64,000 nucleotides of DNA, taken from positions 1 to 64,000 of the forward strand of contig JAKSYS010000183.1 of assembly GCA_022925895.1 (NCBI GenBank), in the 5' to 3' direction. This stretch comes from Fragilaria crotonensis. Lineage: Eukaryota > Bacillariophyta > Fragilariophyceae > Fragilariales > Fragilariaceae. The notes below the pieces were generated by a model. That model was not told the DNA's origin and ran no database searches. It saw only the letters and a list, made by a program, of their open reading frames with translations. Below are positions 12,106 through 21,652 of the stretch, one piece after another; position 1 is the first letter of the stretch, and each line of letters begins with the position of its first letter. The position numbers and the translations under genes are program-made.

Positions 12106-12924
12106 TTAGCTAGCTTGTTGCATCAAAGTACCTAAAGGAAACATGTTGCCATCGTCTGTCCGAGCCCTCACAATCTTTGGACCATCACCATCGGCTCGCC
12201 GCTTGTTTGAATCTACCCAAAGAGTAAAACTTGCCTTCCTGTTGATGTCTGGGCCATCATAAAAAGAGAGTTGCCTCCGAAAGCTCACAAACTCATTCTT
12301 CACAGTTGAGGTTGAGCAGCAATAATCCAAGGCCTCCTTGCAGAGAGGAATTGCAACCACTTCATTTGCATCATACACATACCCACTGTGAATGGTAACT
12401 GCATGTGAACCATTTCCATCGGATTCATTGAGCACAGCCAATACCATTGTGTCCTTCATTTGTTCTTGAAGGAGTTGCCAATCAAACATGTGTGGTCTCT
12501 TCAGAACTTGTCGGGTGATCCATGTAGGCAGCTGAGTTTCAGCAAACTGTCCCACCTTTCGAATGGCATCAACAGTACCTCCTCTTAGGTGACTTTCACC
12601 AAAATGGTTAATGGATTTGGCAGCATTATCAAAGCCAATTGCATATAAAGCACTGGCCAATGACTTTGAAACACAAAGATCTTCACCTTCGGATTGTACA
12701 AAGTGGACCTGGGGTGCTTCAGGAACCTGCAGCTTGGGATATTCATGCAAATGTGATTCTTTGAAATCGCCCACTGGTATGTCAACAAATCCACACCTCA
12801 TACGCTTGACCTCCTCCAAGAATCCTGTCTTAAATTGTTTCACAAAGTCTTCATCAGTTCGAATGGGCTGTGTTTCTCCATGAAAGATGACCTCCCAGTA
12901 ACCAGGGGCCTGTATCTGCTTCAT
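12106..12924 (-). CDS. Papain-fold-like peptidase ORF of the transposon (272 aa)
   Basis: This is an intact 272-codon frame with start MKQIQAPGYWEV at 12924. Three segments in the right order suggest a cysteine-peptidase fold: GEDLCVSKSLASALYAIG (Cys about residue 83), GSHAVTIHSGYVYDANE (His and Asp about residues 174-186) and a following Cys-rich helix. I infer a Cys-His-Asp triad from order and spacing only; an inactive or structural fold is equally possible. It follows the Ulp1-like gene on the same strand and could be its 3' part or a separate gene. Confidence 0.5.
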   Translation of the reverse strand: MKQIQAPGYWEVIFHGETQPIRTDEDFVKQFKTGFLEEVKRMRCGFVDIPVGDFKESHLHEYPKLQVPEAPQVHFVQSEGEDLCVSKSLASALYAIGFDNAAKSINHFGESHLRGGTVDAIRKVGQFAETQLPTWITRQVLKRPHMFDWQLLQEQMKDTMVLAVLNESDGNGSHAVTIHSGYVYDANEVVAIPLCKEALDYCCSTSTVKNEFVSFRRQLSFYDGPDINRKASFTLWVDSNKRRADGDGPKIVRARTDDGNMFPLGTLMQQAS

Positions 12925-13088
12925 ATGTTTACCCCTGGTGAGTCACTGTTGCTCCTTAAGGACCTTTTCGACTGAGGATCAAACACCCATTGTGTCTGTG
13001 GGGAACGTATCGCAGCTTATGTACCTTTTAGTATGAATGAGGATGGTTTCCTTCAGGAACAGGTACAAATCCATCCGTGTTTCCAACG

Positions 13089-14361
13089 TTAATGACATGT
13101 TGGATTACCCTTTGCATAATCGGCATCCTTGATCCAGTCTTTGGAAACAGCAATTTTTCTTCCTTCTTTCCAACTTTCCTTCTTTTGTCTTAACATTGTA
13201 AACCAAAAGTGCAACAAAGGTATCTTCACGTGGGTTGTACTTGAGGCCATGCACCATGGCCTCAGTGCCAAATGTCCATTCCAATTCAAATGCCCTTTGA
13301 ATTTCTTCCTTTCCTTCTTCATAAACTTTATTTCTTTCGTGTACTGCTCTCTGTAATCATCCTTTGTCTTTTTCTTCTTACATCCATCAATTTTTCTTTG
13401 CATCTCGCCCGCTTCTTTTCCACATTCTTCATGTGATCTTTGGTAGAGCTCCAACCCCAGTACAAAAATCTGTCCTCCACGAATTTGTTCATTGCTGCTT
13501 CATCCCTAAGAAGCACTGGTCGATCTTCACCGTCATCTCCTTTCTTTCGCCACTTTTTTCTAAATTTCTCAACTTCATTGTCTGATACCAATGTTTTGTA
13601 CCTACTTTCTCCGAAAGGTAATTTCGGGCATTCATCAGGTACATGAATGTCTCCATAACCATACGTACGAGGAGGCCCACCTTTCCATACCCTGCTTGCT
13701 CGGGGAAGCTTAGCAGGATCATTCCACCAGGCTTCGTTGAGATCAATATCTTCTTCCTGTTGTTCAGGTCCATCAGCAGATCCAGATGGTTTGAAATCGG
13801 CAACATCCTCCTCTGATGGCAAACTCCGTTCATTGGCATTTGGCAAAACATCCTCCCTGGAAGAAACATCCTCCAACGTAACACTGTCGTCCTCTGTGGC
13901 ATTGGATGGTACTGGCACCCAGGGCCACGTGAAAGTCTGAAGTTCCAACTTCAGACTTCCGTAACAGGGATCCATCAAATGATTTGAATTCTGACGTTTT
14001 GGGACTGTGACGTGTTGAAATTCTGCAATGCGATCAAACAGCAAAAACCACTGTGCTTTCATCGCATGCAAGTAGGAAATGGAAGCCGAATCATCCCTTT
14101 TAAACAGTTTTGTGAATATTCCTGTGGAAAACAGCAAATGTGCTCCTTCGATTTCACATCAGTTGACATCTGGATTTCCATGCGATCGCGTCTAAACATT
14201 TCGTTGTACGCTGCAACTCCATCTTGAGTCCCAATGATATCTCGGAGAATTATTGCAATTGCAGCTATAATCCCAATCCCACAGCTATGGCCATCTTCTT
14301 GCAGGGGAAGAACATCATTATCCAACACCCTCAATGCAGGGAATGTATTGGTGCCCTTCAT
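13089..14361 (-). CDS. Ulp1 (C48)-like protease part of the transposon gene, frameshifted
   Basis: The frame at 14361-14059 has LQEDGHSCGIGIIAAIAIIL, which fits the Gln and catalytic Cys region (Q-DG-SCG) of Ulp1/SENP-type SUMO proteases. The next frame (14137-13328) continues with FTKLF, an acidic region (EEDIDLNEAWWNDP) and PRTYGYGDIHVPDECPKLPF, then a Lys/Arg-rich end to 13089. Ulp1-like domains are known passengers of several plant and protist DNA transposons. The His/Asp part should lie upstream (14564-15280) but I could not place it with confidence. Frames overlap, so indels are likely. Confidence 0.6.
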
Positions 14362-14563
14362 TTGCCCAAAAGGTTCGTCCGAACGGACTGAGCCACTTCA
14401 TCTTGTTTGGAGTGCTGCTATCATTTGCACTGTTTTTCCTTTGCTCCTGGTAACTGAAGGCAAGGTTCAGGAACCAGACAACACCGACATTGTTTGGAAT
14501 TTTTCTCGTGCCGGAGGGATGAAGACTGCAATAGCGAAAAAACATGTCCGGAGGCATGATACA

Positions 14564-15834
14564 TCATCCGTGGCAGCCACAACGTCTCCAGCATTGAAAA
14601 CAAATGTTGCCCCCAATGATCGTTGCTGAGATTCGAGGAAACACAATCAACCTTTTCTGCAGAAGCCCTGGATAGAACAACAGGACTTCCTTCACAACAC
14701 GATTCATTTGGTCATCATACTTCTGGTAAAGTTCTTCCTTAGAACTTCCATACCTTTTTTCACAAGGGCAAGACATTCTGCATGATCGGCTCCATTGGCT
14801 ACCATCAAGTCGTTTTCGTACTTCTTTGCAGATAGATGACGTTGAAGACGCAAAGCAACCTTGAATTACCTGCATGTCGTCAAAAGACAGGATTGCAACT
14901 GATGTGTGATACCTGCCATCCCTCATGAGGAGTGAAGTCATCATTTGCAGCTCACGGGTGGCCATCCAAGTTTTCCCACCACTTTTGCTATGATCAAGCC
15001 TTTCCTGTGATCCCATTTCTCCAAAACCACGCAACTGGTCAGGCAGAACCAGGTCACCAAATGGTGGTGGAAGAAGGTTGTTCAAATAGTCCAGACCGGT
15101 AAATGCCTCTTCCAGATCTGCATTTGTCAGCAATGCTCCACTTGCAACATCATCTTGGAGATCGATTGTTGATGAAGGGTATTGGCACCATACAAATGTT
15201 TTTCTGGTGTTGCTACCATCATTCCGTGCACTGACTGTCTCATTGTTGCTCTGCACAATCTCCAAAACATCACTGCTCACGAGGAAGGGGAACCACCACT
15301 CGATTTTGCGACTATATTGATCTTGCTTTCTTCCTCTGACTCAACAACAGCACGCTGGGAACCATCATTTCTTGTTGCACTGATCACATCACTGTTGCTT
15401 TCAACAACCTCGACAGCAGCACTGTTAGCAGCACTGTTCAAAAGGGAACCGGAAGAAAGTTTCATCAGAGGGATAATGCAGTGCTCCTCAGACTCTGGTA
15501 CAATCCATGCAAATCCACCTGTGGTCTCGTCCATTAAGGTGTCGGCAATTGTCTTGGGAAGAAACTCAATGCCAGTTGTGTCTTGGAGATTGATTTGACG
15601 GAACCCACAGGCTTGGTAGAATTCCTTTGGCTCGTCATGGGGACACTGCAAGTAGATGTCCACACCATGTAGGCTCTCCTGACATTGTGACAGCTCACGG
15701 TGAGACAATAATAAAAAAGTTGAATGCTTGATGAGCATTACTAACATCAGACGTCCAAACCCTTGCCGTCTCCAGGATGTAAGACCGGATGGCTTCCGTG
15801 ATTCAGATTCTGCAATCAACAGCCAAAGCACCAA
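14564..15834 (-). CDS. GNAT acetyltransferase-like N-terminal part of the same transposon gene
   Basis: The frame at 15834-15277 begins near SWRRQGFGRLMLVMLIKH, which matches the acetyl-CoA-binding R-x-x-G-x-G/A motif of GNAT enzymes. Further on is EFYQACGFRQIN, the usual FY-x-x-x-GF C-terminal motif. The next frame (15280-14564) carries VASGALLTNADLEEAFTGLD and PPPFGDLVLP and leads into the Ulp1-like part. Together they suggest a GNAT-plus-Ulp1 fusion protein. Acetyltransferase activity is an inference. A true start codon upstream of 15834 could not be fixed. Confidence 0.5.
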
Positions 15835-16795
15835 CGACGCACCAACTTCATCTCCAATTCCACTTCAAATGTAATGCATGCAATAACAACAGAGTCTTGG
15901 CACCCTATGACAGATTTCTTGAAGGGGTCATCTTCTTTCCAAGAGGACGTCCCACAATCATTATTGATGGATCAGAATTCACAGCACGATCGATAGAGCT
16001 CAAATCAGCTTCTGTAGAATTGAATGATGTGCTGTAGAATTGCCTTGCAGCTTCTGTCGCCCACTTAAACCTTGTCGCCTCAGCTTTGTTTGTTTGGACA
16101 CGTGTGGGGTACAACGTAACTACCTTGAATTGCCAAATTTCATTGGAGTCCTCTCTTTCTCTGAGTCATAATCTTGGACAACGGGAGGTCTTGAAACCAA
16201 GAGCTGAACATGTGTAGTGGAAACTCTGAAACAGCACGAGCGGGTGATGATAAAAGACTCGAACTTGCGATCTGAATTGTTTATTGACCTTTGTTCCTGG
16301 AGGTGGTGTGAATTCATCCATACCATCACGGAACAGGTACGCCTTATCCATAGGGACTCCTCCTTGCTGACGAGAGACAGGGGACAGTGATGGAACCTCT
16401 GCCATTTTGTTGGTTGAAATATGAATAATCCTCCAACTGGTGTGCGTATACAACTCTTGAGCATGCGAACAGACAACTGACAAAAAGAACCAATACCGGT
16501 AGATCAATCTGGTTTGATTCACTCAAATCAATGAGAATCTCTCGCAGATGACCGAATATTGGATTCTAGATGACAGATTGCCTTACAAACTCAATCGAAG
16601 CACGCACACAAGACGAAGTACTTATTCCCTCAATTAACAACAAAATGAGAAGCACAACACTTGTCGACAAGGATCCTAATTATGAAAGGAGAAGAAGAGG
16701 ATGTGAGATTGAAAGCTGGAAAATACAATCATGTGCAATGACACAACGTCAACAAGAAAGACTGGAGTACAGTACCAGCACAATGTTGTACGGAA
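15835..16795. other. Region upstream of the GNAT/Ulp1 gene, no confident gene
   Basis: Open frames up to 118 codons exist on the minus strand, but none shows a recognisable motif. Part of 16120-15835 may encode the missing N-terminus of the GNAT-like protein (a frame reads FKWATEAARQFYSTSF near 16070). Confidence 0.35.
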
Positions 16796-17700
16796 GCCTC
16801 CAAGGTACTGTCGTGGTGCGAACTCGTCCCAGTACTTGACAGTACCATGAGTACAGTACGTAGACAATGGTACAGGCACAACAGGAGTACCTCAACAAAT
16901 CAATCAGTTGCTCACAATGATGGAAACGACGATTCAACACAACATTCTTGTGTTGATAGGACAAAACAATCAAAAACTCACGAACAAGAACGACAGTTAA
17001 GTGCCCTTGTTAGTGGAAAGGAAGAAGAAGCAAAGGGCAAAGGGGACAAGCACAGAATGAAACATTCAATGCGGTGTTGGGCATGACACCAAGTTGTGAC
17101 ATCGACAACCGTACAGCAGGCACAAGGTAGTATTGTAATAAACCGTAGGCCCACCAAGGTACTGTCATACTCCCAGTACTTGATAGCAACATGAGTACAG
17201 TACGTAGACAACAGTACATGCACAAGGTAGTGTTGTACCGTAGCCTCCAAGGTACTGTCGTATTCCCAGTACTTGGCAGTACCATAAGTACGGCACGTAG
17301 ACCACGGTACAGGCGCGACGTAGTGTATTACCGTAGCCTCCAAGGTACTGTCGTACTCCCAGTACTTGGCAGCACCCTAAGTACGGTAGGTAGACGACTG
17401 TACAGGCGCGACGTAGTGTATCACCGTAACCTCCAAGGTACTGTCGTGCGAACTCGTCCCAGTACTTGACTGCACCCTGAGCACCGTACGTAGACAACGG
17501 TACTGGCACAACGGGAGTACCTCAAAACTCATTCGACCATCACCATGATGGAAACATTCAATCAACACAACAATCAACACGAAAAGCACATTTGCAGTCT
17601 TACCACTTAAGACTGCAATGTCTTGTGGGTGGGAAAGGACGAAGAAGGAGCGAAGATGCCAAATAATGGAGCATCAATGTGGTGTCGGGCATGACACCAA
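16796..17700. repeat. Tandem 93-bp repeats within a larger duplication
   Basis: The block CTCCAAGGTACTGTCGT recurs at about 17149, 17243, 17336 and 17429, a 93-94 bp period, with another copy at about 16796. Each unit also has CAGTACTTG-CAG and GTACGTAGAC. The first and last units are followed by similar sequence (GGAGTACCTCAA, a GATGGAAAC stretch, and GGCATGACACCAAG at about 17080 and 17690), so a ~300-bp segment is duplicated at 633-bp spacing with the 93-bp array between. Confidence 0.8.
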
Positions 17701-18369
17701 GTGGTGGAGTGCTCAACGAACGAAGTGTGAGATGTGACACTTCCGCAAAAAAATCACGTACGATTCTACTAAAGACAATACTGTGGCTGAAAAGAATTAA
17801 TTCCTTGTAGAAATATACAGCATGCACTGGTATTGGTGCCAAAGAATTAATCAGTACATACTATCGCCTACAATTCTACGGTTTGTTGTTGAAAACACAA
17901 GATCACGTAGTACGTAGCATAGTGTCATAGGAGTACTCGCATGATACAATACTGTACTAAAATTATACGCTACCACCATACCGTAGTACACAAAACACAG
18001 CGCTATAGTAATGAAAGTACCGTACACAGTACCACACTACCATACACACAGACCACGCCGTAGCTACCATACTGTACACCACCGCACCATACTAAACGTA
18101 CTGTAGCAGGCACCGAACACCATGCACCATGCACCAGACACGCCCATAGCTACTTGTACAACGTACAATGTACAGCGTATAACCAACAACGAACCATTGC
18201 GCTAGTACGACGGTAGTATCCCAGCTGACAGCACTGTAAAACCGCTGTATACTGTACACTGTACGGCACAACCAATAGTCCACCCACGATACACCATGCT
18301 ACTCCAGTATTTCGTACAAAACACGTACAGTACTCGGTGTTTTATGTGCATCGAAATAATGAAGAAAAA
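17701..18369. other. GTAC-rich non-coding DNA in the EnSpm-like element
   Basis: About 670 bases rich in GTAC and ACCATAC-like short motifs, without an ORF I would support. Confidence 0.4.
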
Positions 18370-18515
18370 GCTCAGGAATAATACTGCAGTAGTTCAGGAG
18401 CAAAAAAAATTCTTCATAAAAATGAGGAAACAGCAAATGTCGGAATCCTGAACTAAATAAATAAACCAGAAAAAAACTTCAGGAATCCTGAACTAAATAT
18501 GGGAATCCTGAAATT
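18370..18515. repeat. Right subterminal repeats of the EnSpm-like element
   Basis: Several copies of AATCCTGAACT and its complement AGTTCAGGA occur in about 145 bases. They match the motif cluster at the left end (6916-7128). Confidence 0.7.
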
Positions 18516-18577
18516 TTTCCAATAAATATGATAAAAATTCTTGTATCAACTATGGTACTTAGTTTTGGCACCCTTAG

Positions 18578-19034
18578 ATGATGGTTGGTGAAAGATAGCA
18601 TGGGAGACTGCCATTGGCCAAAGTGTTGCATCAGCCACATCTGTCAATGTACCGCTGAATGGAGCATCATTGTCCGAAATCGACATGATCGCTTGGATTG
18701 CCCTCTCAGCATGGCCATTGTGATGGTGAGCTCCAACTCCAGCAAACTTGACTTGCTTCAGAGTTCCAAGGTGCTCAGTGAACTTAGCTGAGGTGAAGCT
18801 CCCACCATTGTCAGAGAGATAGGATTGTGGAATGACTCCACTGTCCCTTGCCATCAACTCAAAGTTCTGCTTGGCCTTCAGGTCTCATGAGTGTTCAGAT
18901 GCTTCTGAAACTCGACATGCACAAAGTTGGAAGCATGATCAATGAAGAGGCAGCCACCAGCAAACATGTCTGAGTTCAAGCTCCTTGTTCCAGCTGAAGA
19001 GAAGAGCCTTCCCTTTGTTCCACAAATGAAGTGA
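18578..19034 (-). pseudogene. pol: Copia integrase catalytic core, cut by the EnSpm-like element
   Basis: The minus-strand frame from 18857 carries SYLSDNGGSFTSAKFTEHL (second catalytic Asp region) and a GVGAHHHNGHAERAIQ-type segment with the catalytic Glu, then LWPMAVSHAIFHQP just before the transposon end at 18577. It continues at 63799/6764 with PDLATGLCPSD. The first-Asp region lies around 19030-18900 in other frames (FLLLDNKSPL and LFAGGCLFIDHASNF-like reading), so one or more indels are present. Confidence 0.75.
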
Positions 19035-21652
19035 TCAATGGAGACTTGTTGTCCAGGAGCAAGTTATATGCCTTGAGAACTCCAGCTCGATCCTTGATAA
19101 CAGTTGTGATCTTGGCAGGAGCTGGCGCTGATGTTGCTTCCCATATTGGCATGCAGCACACTTGGGAGGGTTGACAATCCGGCAGGCAGCAGTGTGGAGT
19201 GATCGATGCGACTCACTCCGACTCAGGACTCCAGTTCGCATGATGAATTGGATCTTGCGAAAAGAAAGGTGTCCAAGGCGGTGGTGCCACCTTAACAACT
19301 CCTTCTCAGCTTCAGTCAAGTTGAGGTTGCTCTCGTGAACAGTGTTCAAAGTAATGTTGAGAGCTGCAACTGCCTTGGGAGTATCTGAGCTGCGGTGTGC
19401 ATCAGAGGTAGGCAAGTTGTTGTCAGGGTTGACTCTTGCAATGAGTTGCCCTCTGGCTTCATCAGAGGTGCCACTCAAGGTCAGTTGATGAGCTTCAATG
19501 GTGATGGTTTCTCCAGGATAAGCTTGGAGCAAGCTTGTGGTGGATAGGAGCCTGACCTTGATGCAAGACACCAAGTATGCTGGGACCTTGAGCATCCTTA
19601 GGTTGCCCAGAGTATCTTGTATTGCCCACAGAACATGACCTTGACCTTCAATCCTGAGTCCCTTTGCAATGCCCTGCAGTTGAGTAATAGGGCCAGGAGT
19701 GTTGATGGGTCCAACAAAGTCCTTGCGGTCAGGAGTGATCGAGATGCTTGCGCCAGAGTCCCAGATGACTGGAAACGTTGAAGTCTTGGGAAGGGATTCG
19801 CGGAAGCGGTCGGTTGACTGGAGAGCCATGCGAAGGATTGTGGAGTAGTTGCCGTTTGGAAACTTAGCCATGTTCACTTGCATTGCCATCTTGCGAGCAG
19901 CTTGAAGTTGCTTGGAGGTCCACTGATGGTTCCCTAGGCCTTGGAAGCCAATGGGAGAGACGGGGCGATAGACGCCGTTGGACTTGGGAAGCCTGCGAGC
20001 GCGGCGTCGCTGCCAGCGAAGCGGAGCGTCGAGGTAGGCGTCGTTGATATCGCAGTGGTTGATCCTTGGCCCTTCCTCTTGCGTCGACAAATCCGATGGC
20101 GAGCGGGATGTGTTACGGACCTTGGGGCAAGGTTCAGTTGGCCCATGGACGATTGTATCGTTGCAGTGGCGGCAGGTCCAGTGAGTTGATCGCGGAATGG
20201 AGCGCTTGAGCGAATCGACACGCTGAAGGAGAGTCGCAACCTTGGAGTGAAGGTCGTTCAACTGCACTTGCTGCTGTTGTTCAACCAACGTTGGTGCATT
20301 CCTCCGAATGTAGCGTCCCATGGATCGCAAGTTAATGGGGTACCTGCGATGCAGTCCATGGGAGCGAATACTTCCGGCTTGGGGAACATTCGCGCGTCGT
20401 GTGACCTTGCGATTGTGTTGCTTGAGAGCACGACGATGGCGGCGGGAAGGTAGCTCCTTAGGATCAGGCTCAGGCGATGTTGAGCTGGGCTTAGGAAGCC
20501 AGAACAGTACGACCATGGCCAGTAGTGCCCAAAGCAATGGAGCAATGAGCGCCTCCTGGTGAGCCTCCAAAAATTGCGAGACGTGCGGGCGAACGACCAT
20601 GACATGCGCTCGAAGGATTGCCATGACTTGGCTCCAATCGACGGCGTTGAAATGCGCCATGGCGAGTTGAATAATTTCCAGCGTGGAGGTCCACATAGTT
20701 TTTGCAAACGGGACTGAAAATATTGCCATCACGTAGGTGAGCAGTAGAACGAGTACGGGGAGGATCCGGGTCATCATGGTGCGCAGGATAAAGAGCGCGT
20801 CAGTCACACTTGGGACGACCTCAATTTCCGTGGTCCACACCGATGGATCGAAGGCAAGGGAGACATTGTTGATTGCAGAACCAACACCTTGAGGGCCCTC
20901 AGAGCTCTTCTTGACGCCAGTATGCGTTGCCGTTGCGTGGGTGGTGGTCCAACGCTTGCAGCTTGCGCACCAGTTGAAAGCTTTTCCGTTGGCTTGCTTG
21001 ACTTGAGGTGCTCCAGATGGAGGAGGAGTAGACTTCCAGGACTTGACATCCTTTGGTCTTTCATTGCCATTCCCGTTCCTGCCCTTGCCCTTGTTCTCTG
21101 GGCATTCGCGCGACCAGTGTCCAGGCTTGTTGCACTTGTGACAGACTCCTTTCTTGGCAAGTCCAGCGCCATTGTTGGAGGCCTTGGACTGGATGAGGTT
21201 GAGTACCTCAGCTCTGGTGATTGAGTTGCCATGTTTCCGAATGCAGCTGGTGGAGCCTTGGAGTCGCGAGTGTGACGTGCAGGCGGCCACTCCTTCCTGT
21301 CAAAGAGCGTCCTGTAGGCATCCTCTGCGTGAGCGCAGATGTCCTTGTAGGTCAGCTTGTTGACTTGCATGTGAAGGTTGGCAGCTTCCTTGTCCTTGAA
21401 TCCAATGTCCAACAAGGCTTGCTCCAACTTCTGCTTGACAGATCGCAAAGGAAAGCGGAAGTCCTCGTTGCCAGAACCACCAGACAAAAGAAAGATCTTG
21501 AGCATGGCCAGAGTGAGGTTGTGGTCATACTGGCCAGCAGTCGTCAACTCATTTGCATCCTTGCGAAAGTGAGCTGCCAATTGTTCAAGGTTCTCTCCAG
21601 AGTACTGACTTGGGAGCCTGGCCTTGATGATGGCCTTGAGATCTTCAAACAT
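19035..21652 (-). CDS. gag-pol: Copia gag C-terminal part, zinc knuckle, membrane segments, protease, integrase HHCC
   Basis: Frame 21652-20804 begins FEDLKAIIKARLPSQYSGEN (capsid region). Near 21230 the reading passes to the frame ending at 19035, probably through an indel. That frame has a CCHC knuckle (CHKCNKPGHWSREC), a second Zn-like motif (WCASCKRWTTTHATATH), two or three hydrophobic segments (ILPVLVLLLTYVMAIFSV and APLLWALLAMVVLFWLP), a WTCRHC...C motif, protease VIWDSGASISITP (about 19760), and the integrase Zn finger HHRLGHLSFRK...CAACQYG (about 19290-19150). The 5' side is cut by the insertion at 21653. Membrane segments between knuckle and protease are unusual for copia. Confidence 0.85.

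Larger units (their letters stand above)
6765..18577. mobile_element. EnSpm/CACTA-like DNA transposon, 11.8 kb, inside copia integrase
   Basis: It has a perfect 16-bp terminal inverted repeat, CTAAGGGTGCCAAAAC (6765-6780; complement at 18562-18577). AT lies directly outside both ends, which suggests a 2-bp target duplication, but joining the flanks on AT leaves the integrase frame off by one, so the duplication is not settled. Subterminal clusters of TTCCTGAAC-type motifs lie inside both ends. Contents: an accessory ORF (-), a transposase (+), a peptidase-like ORF (-), and a Ulp1-like plus GNAT-like gene (-). Assignment to EnSpm rests on the transposase and the subterminal repeats; the ends do not read CACTA. 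Confidence 0.82.

Noticed and set aside
16796-17700. CRISPR-like spaced repeats
   Set aside because: Units of 93 bp are contiguous and vary throughout. There are no short identical repeats with unique spacers, and the context is a eukaryotic transposon.
20889-21224. Plus-strand ORFs over copia gag
   Set aside because: They are antisense to the zinc-knuckle region with no family similarity.
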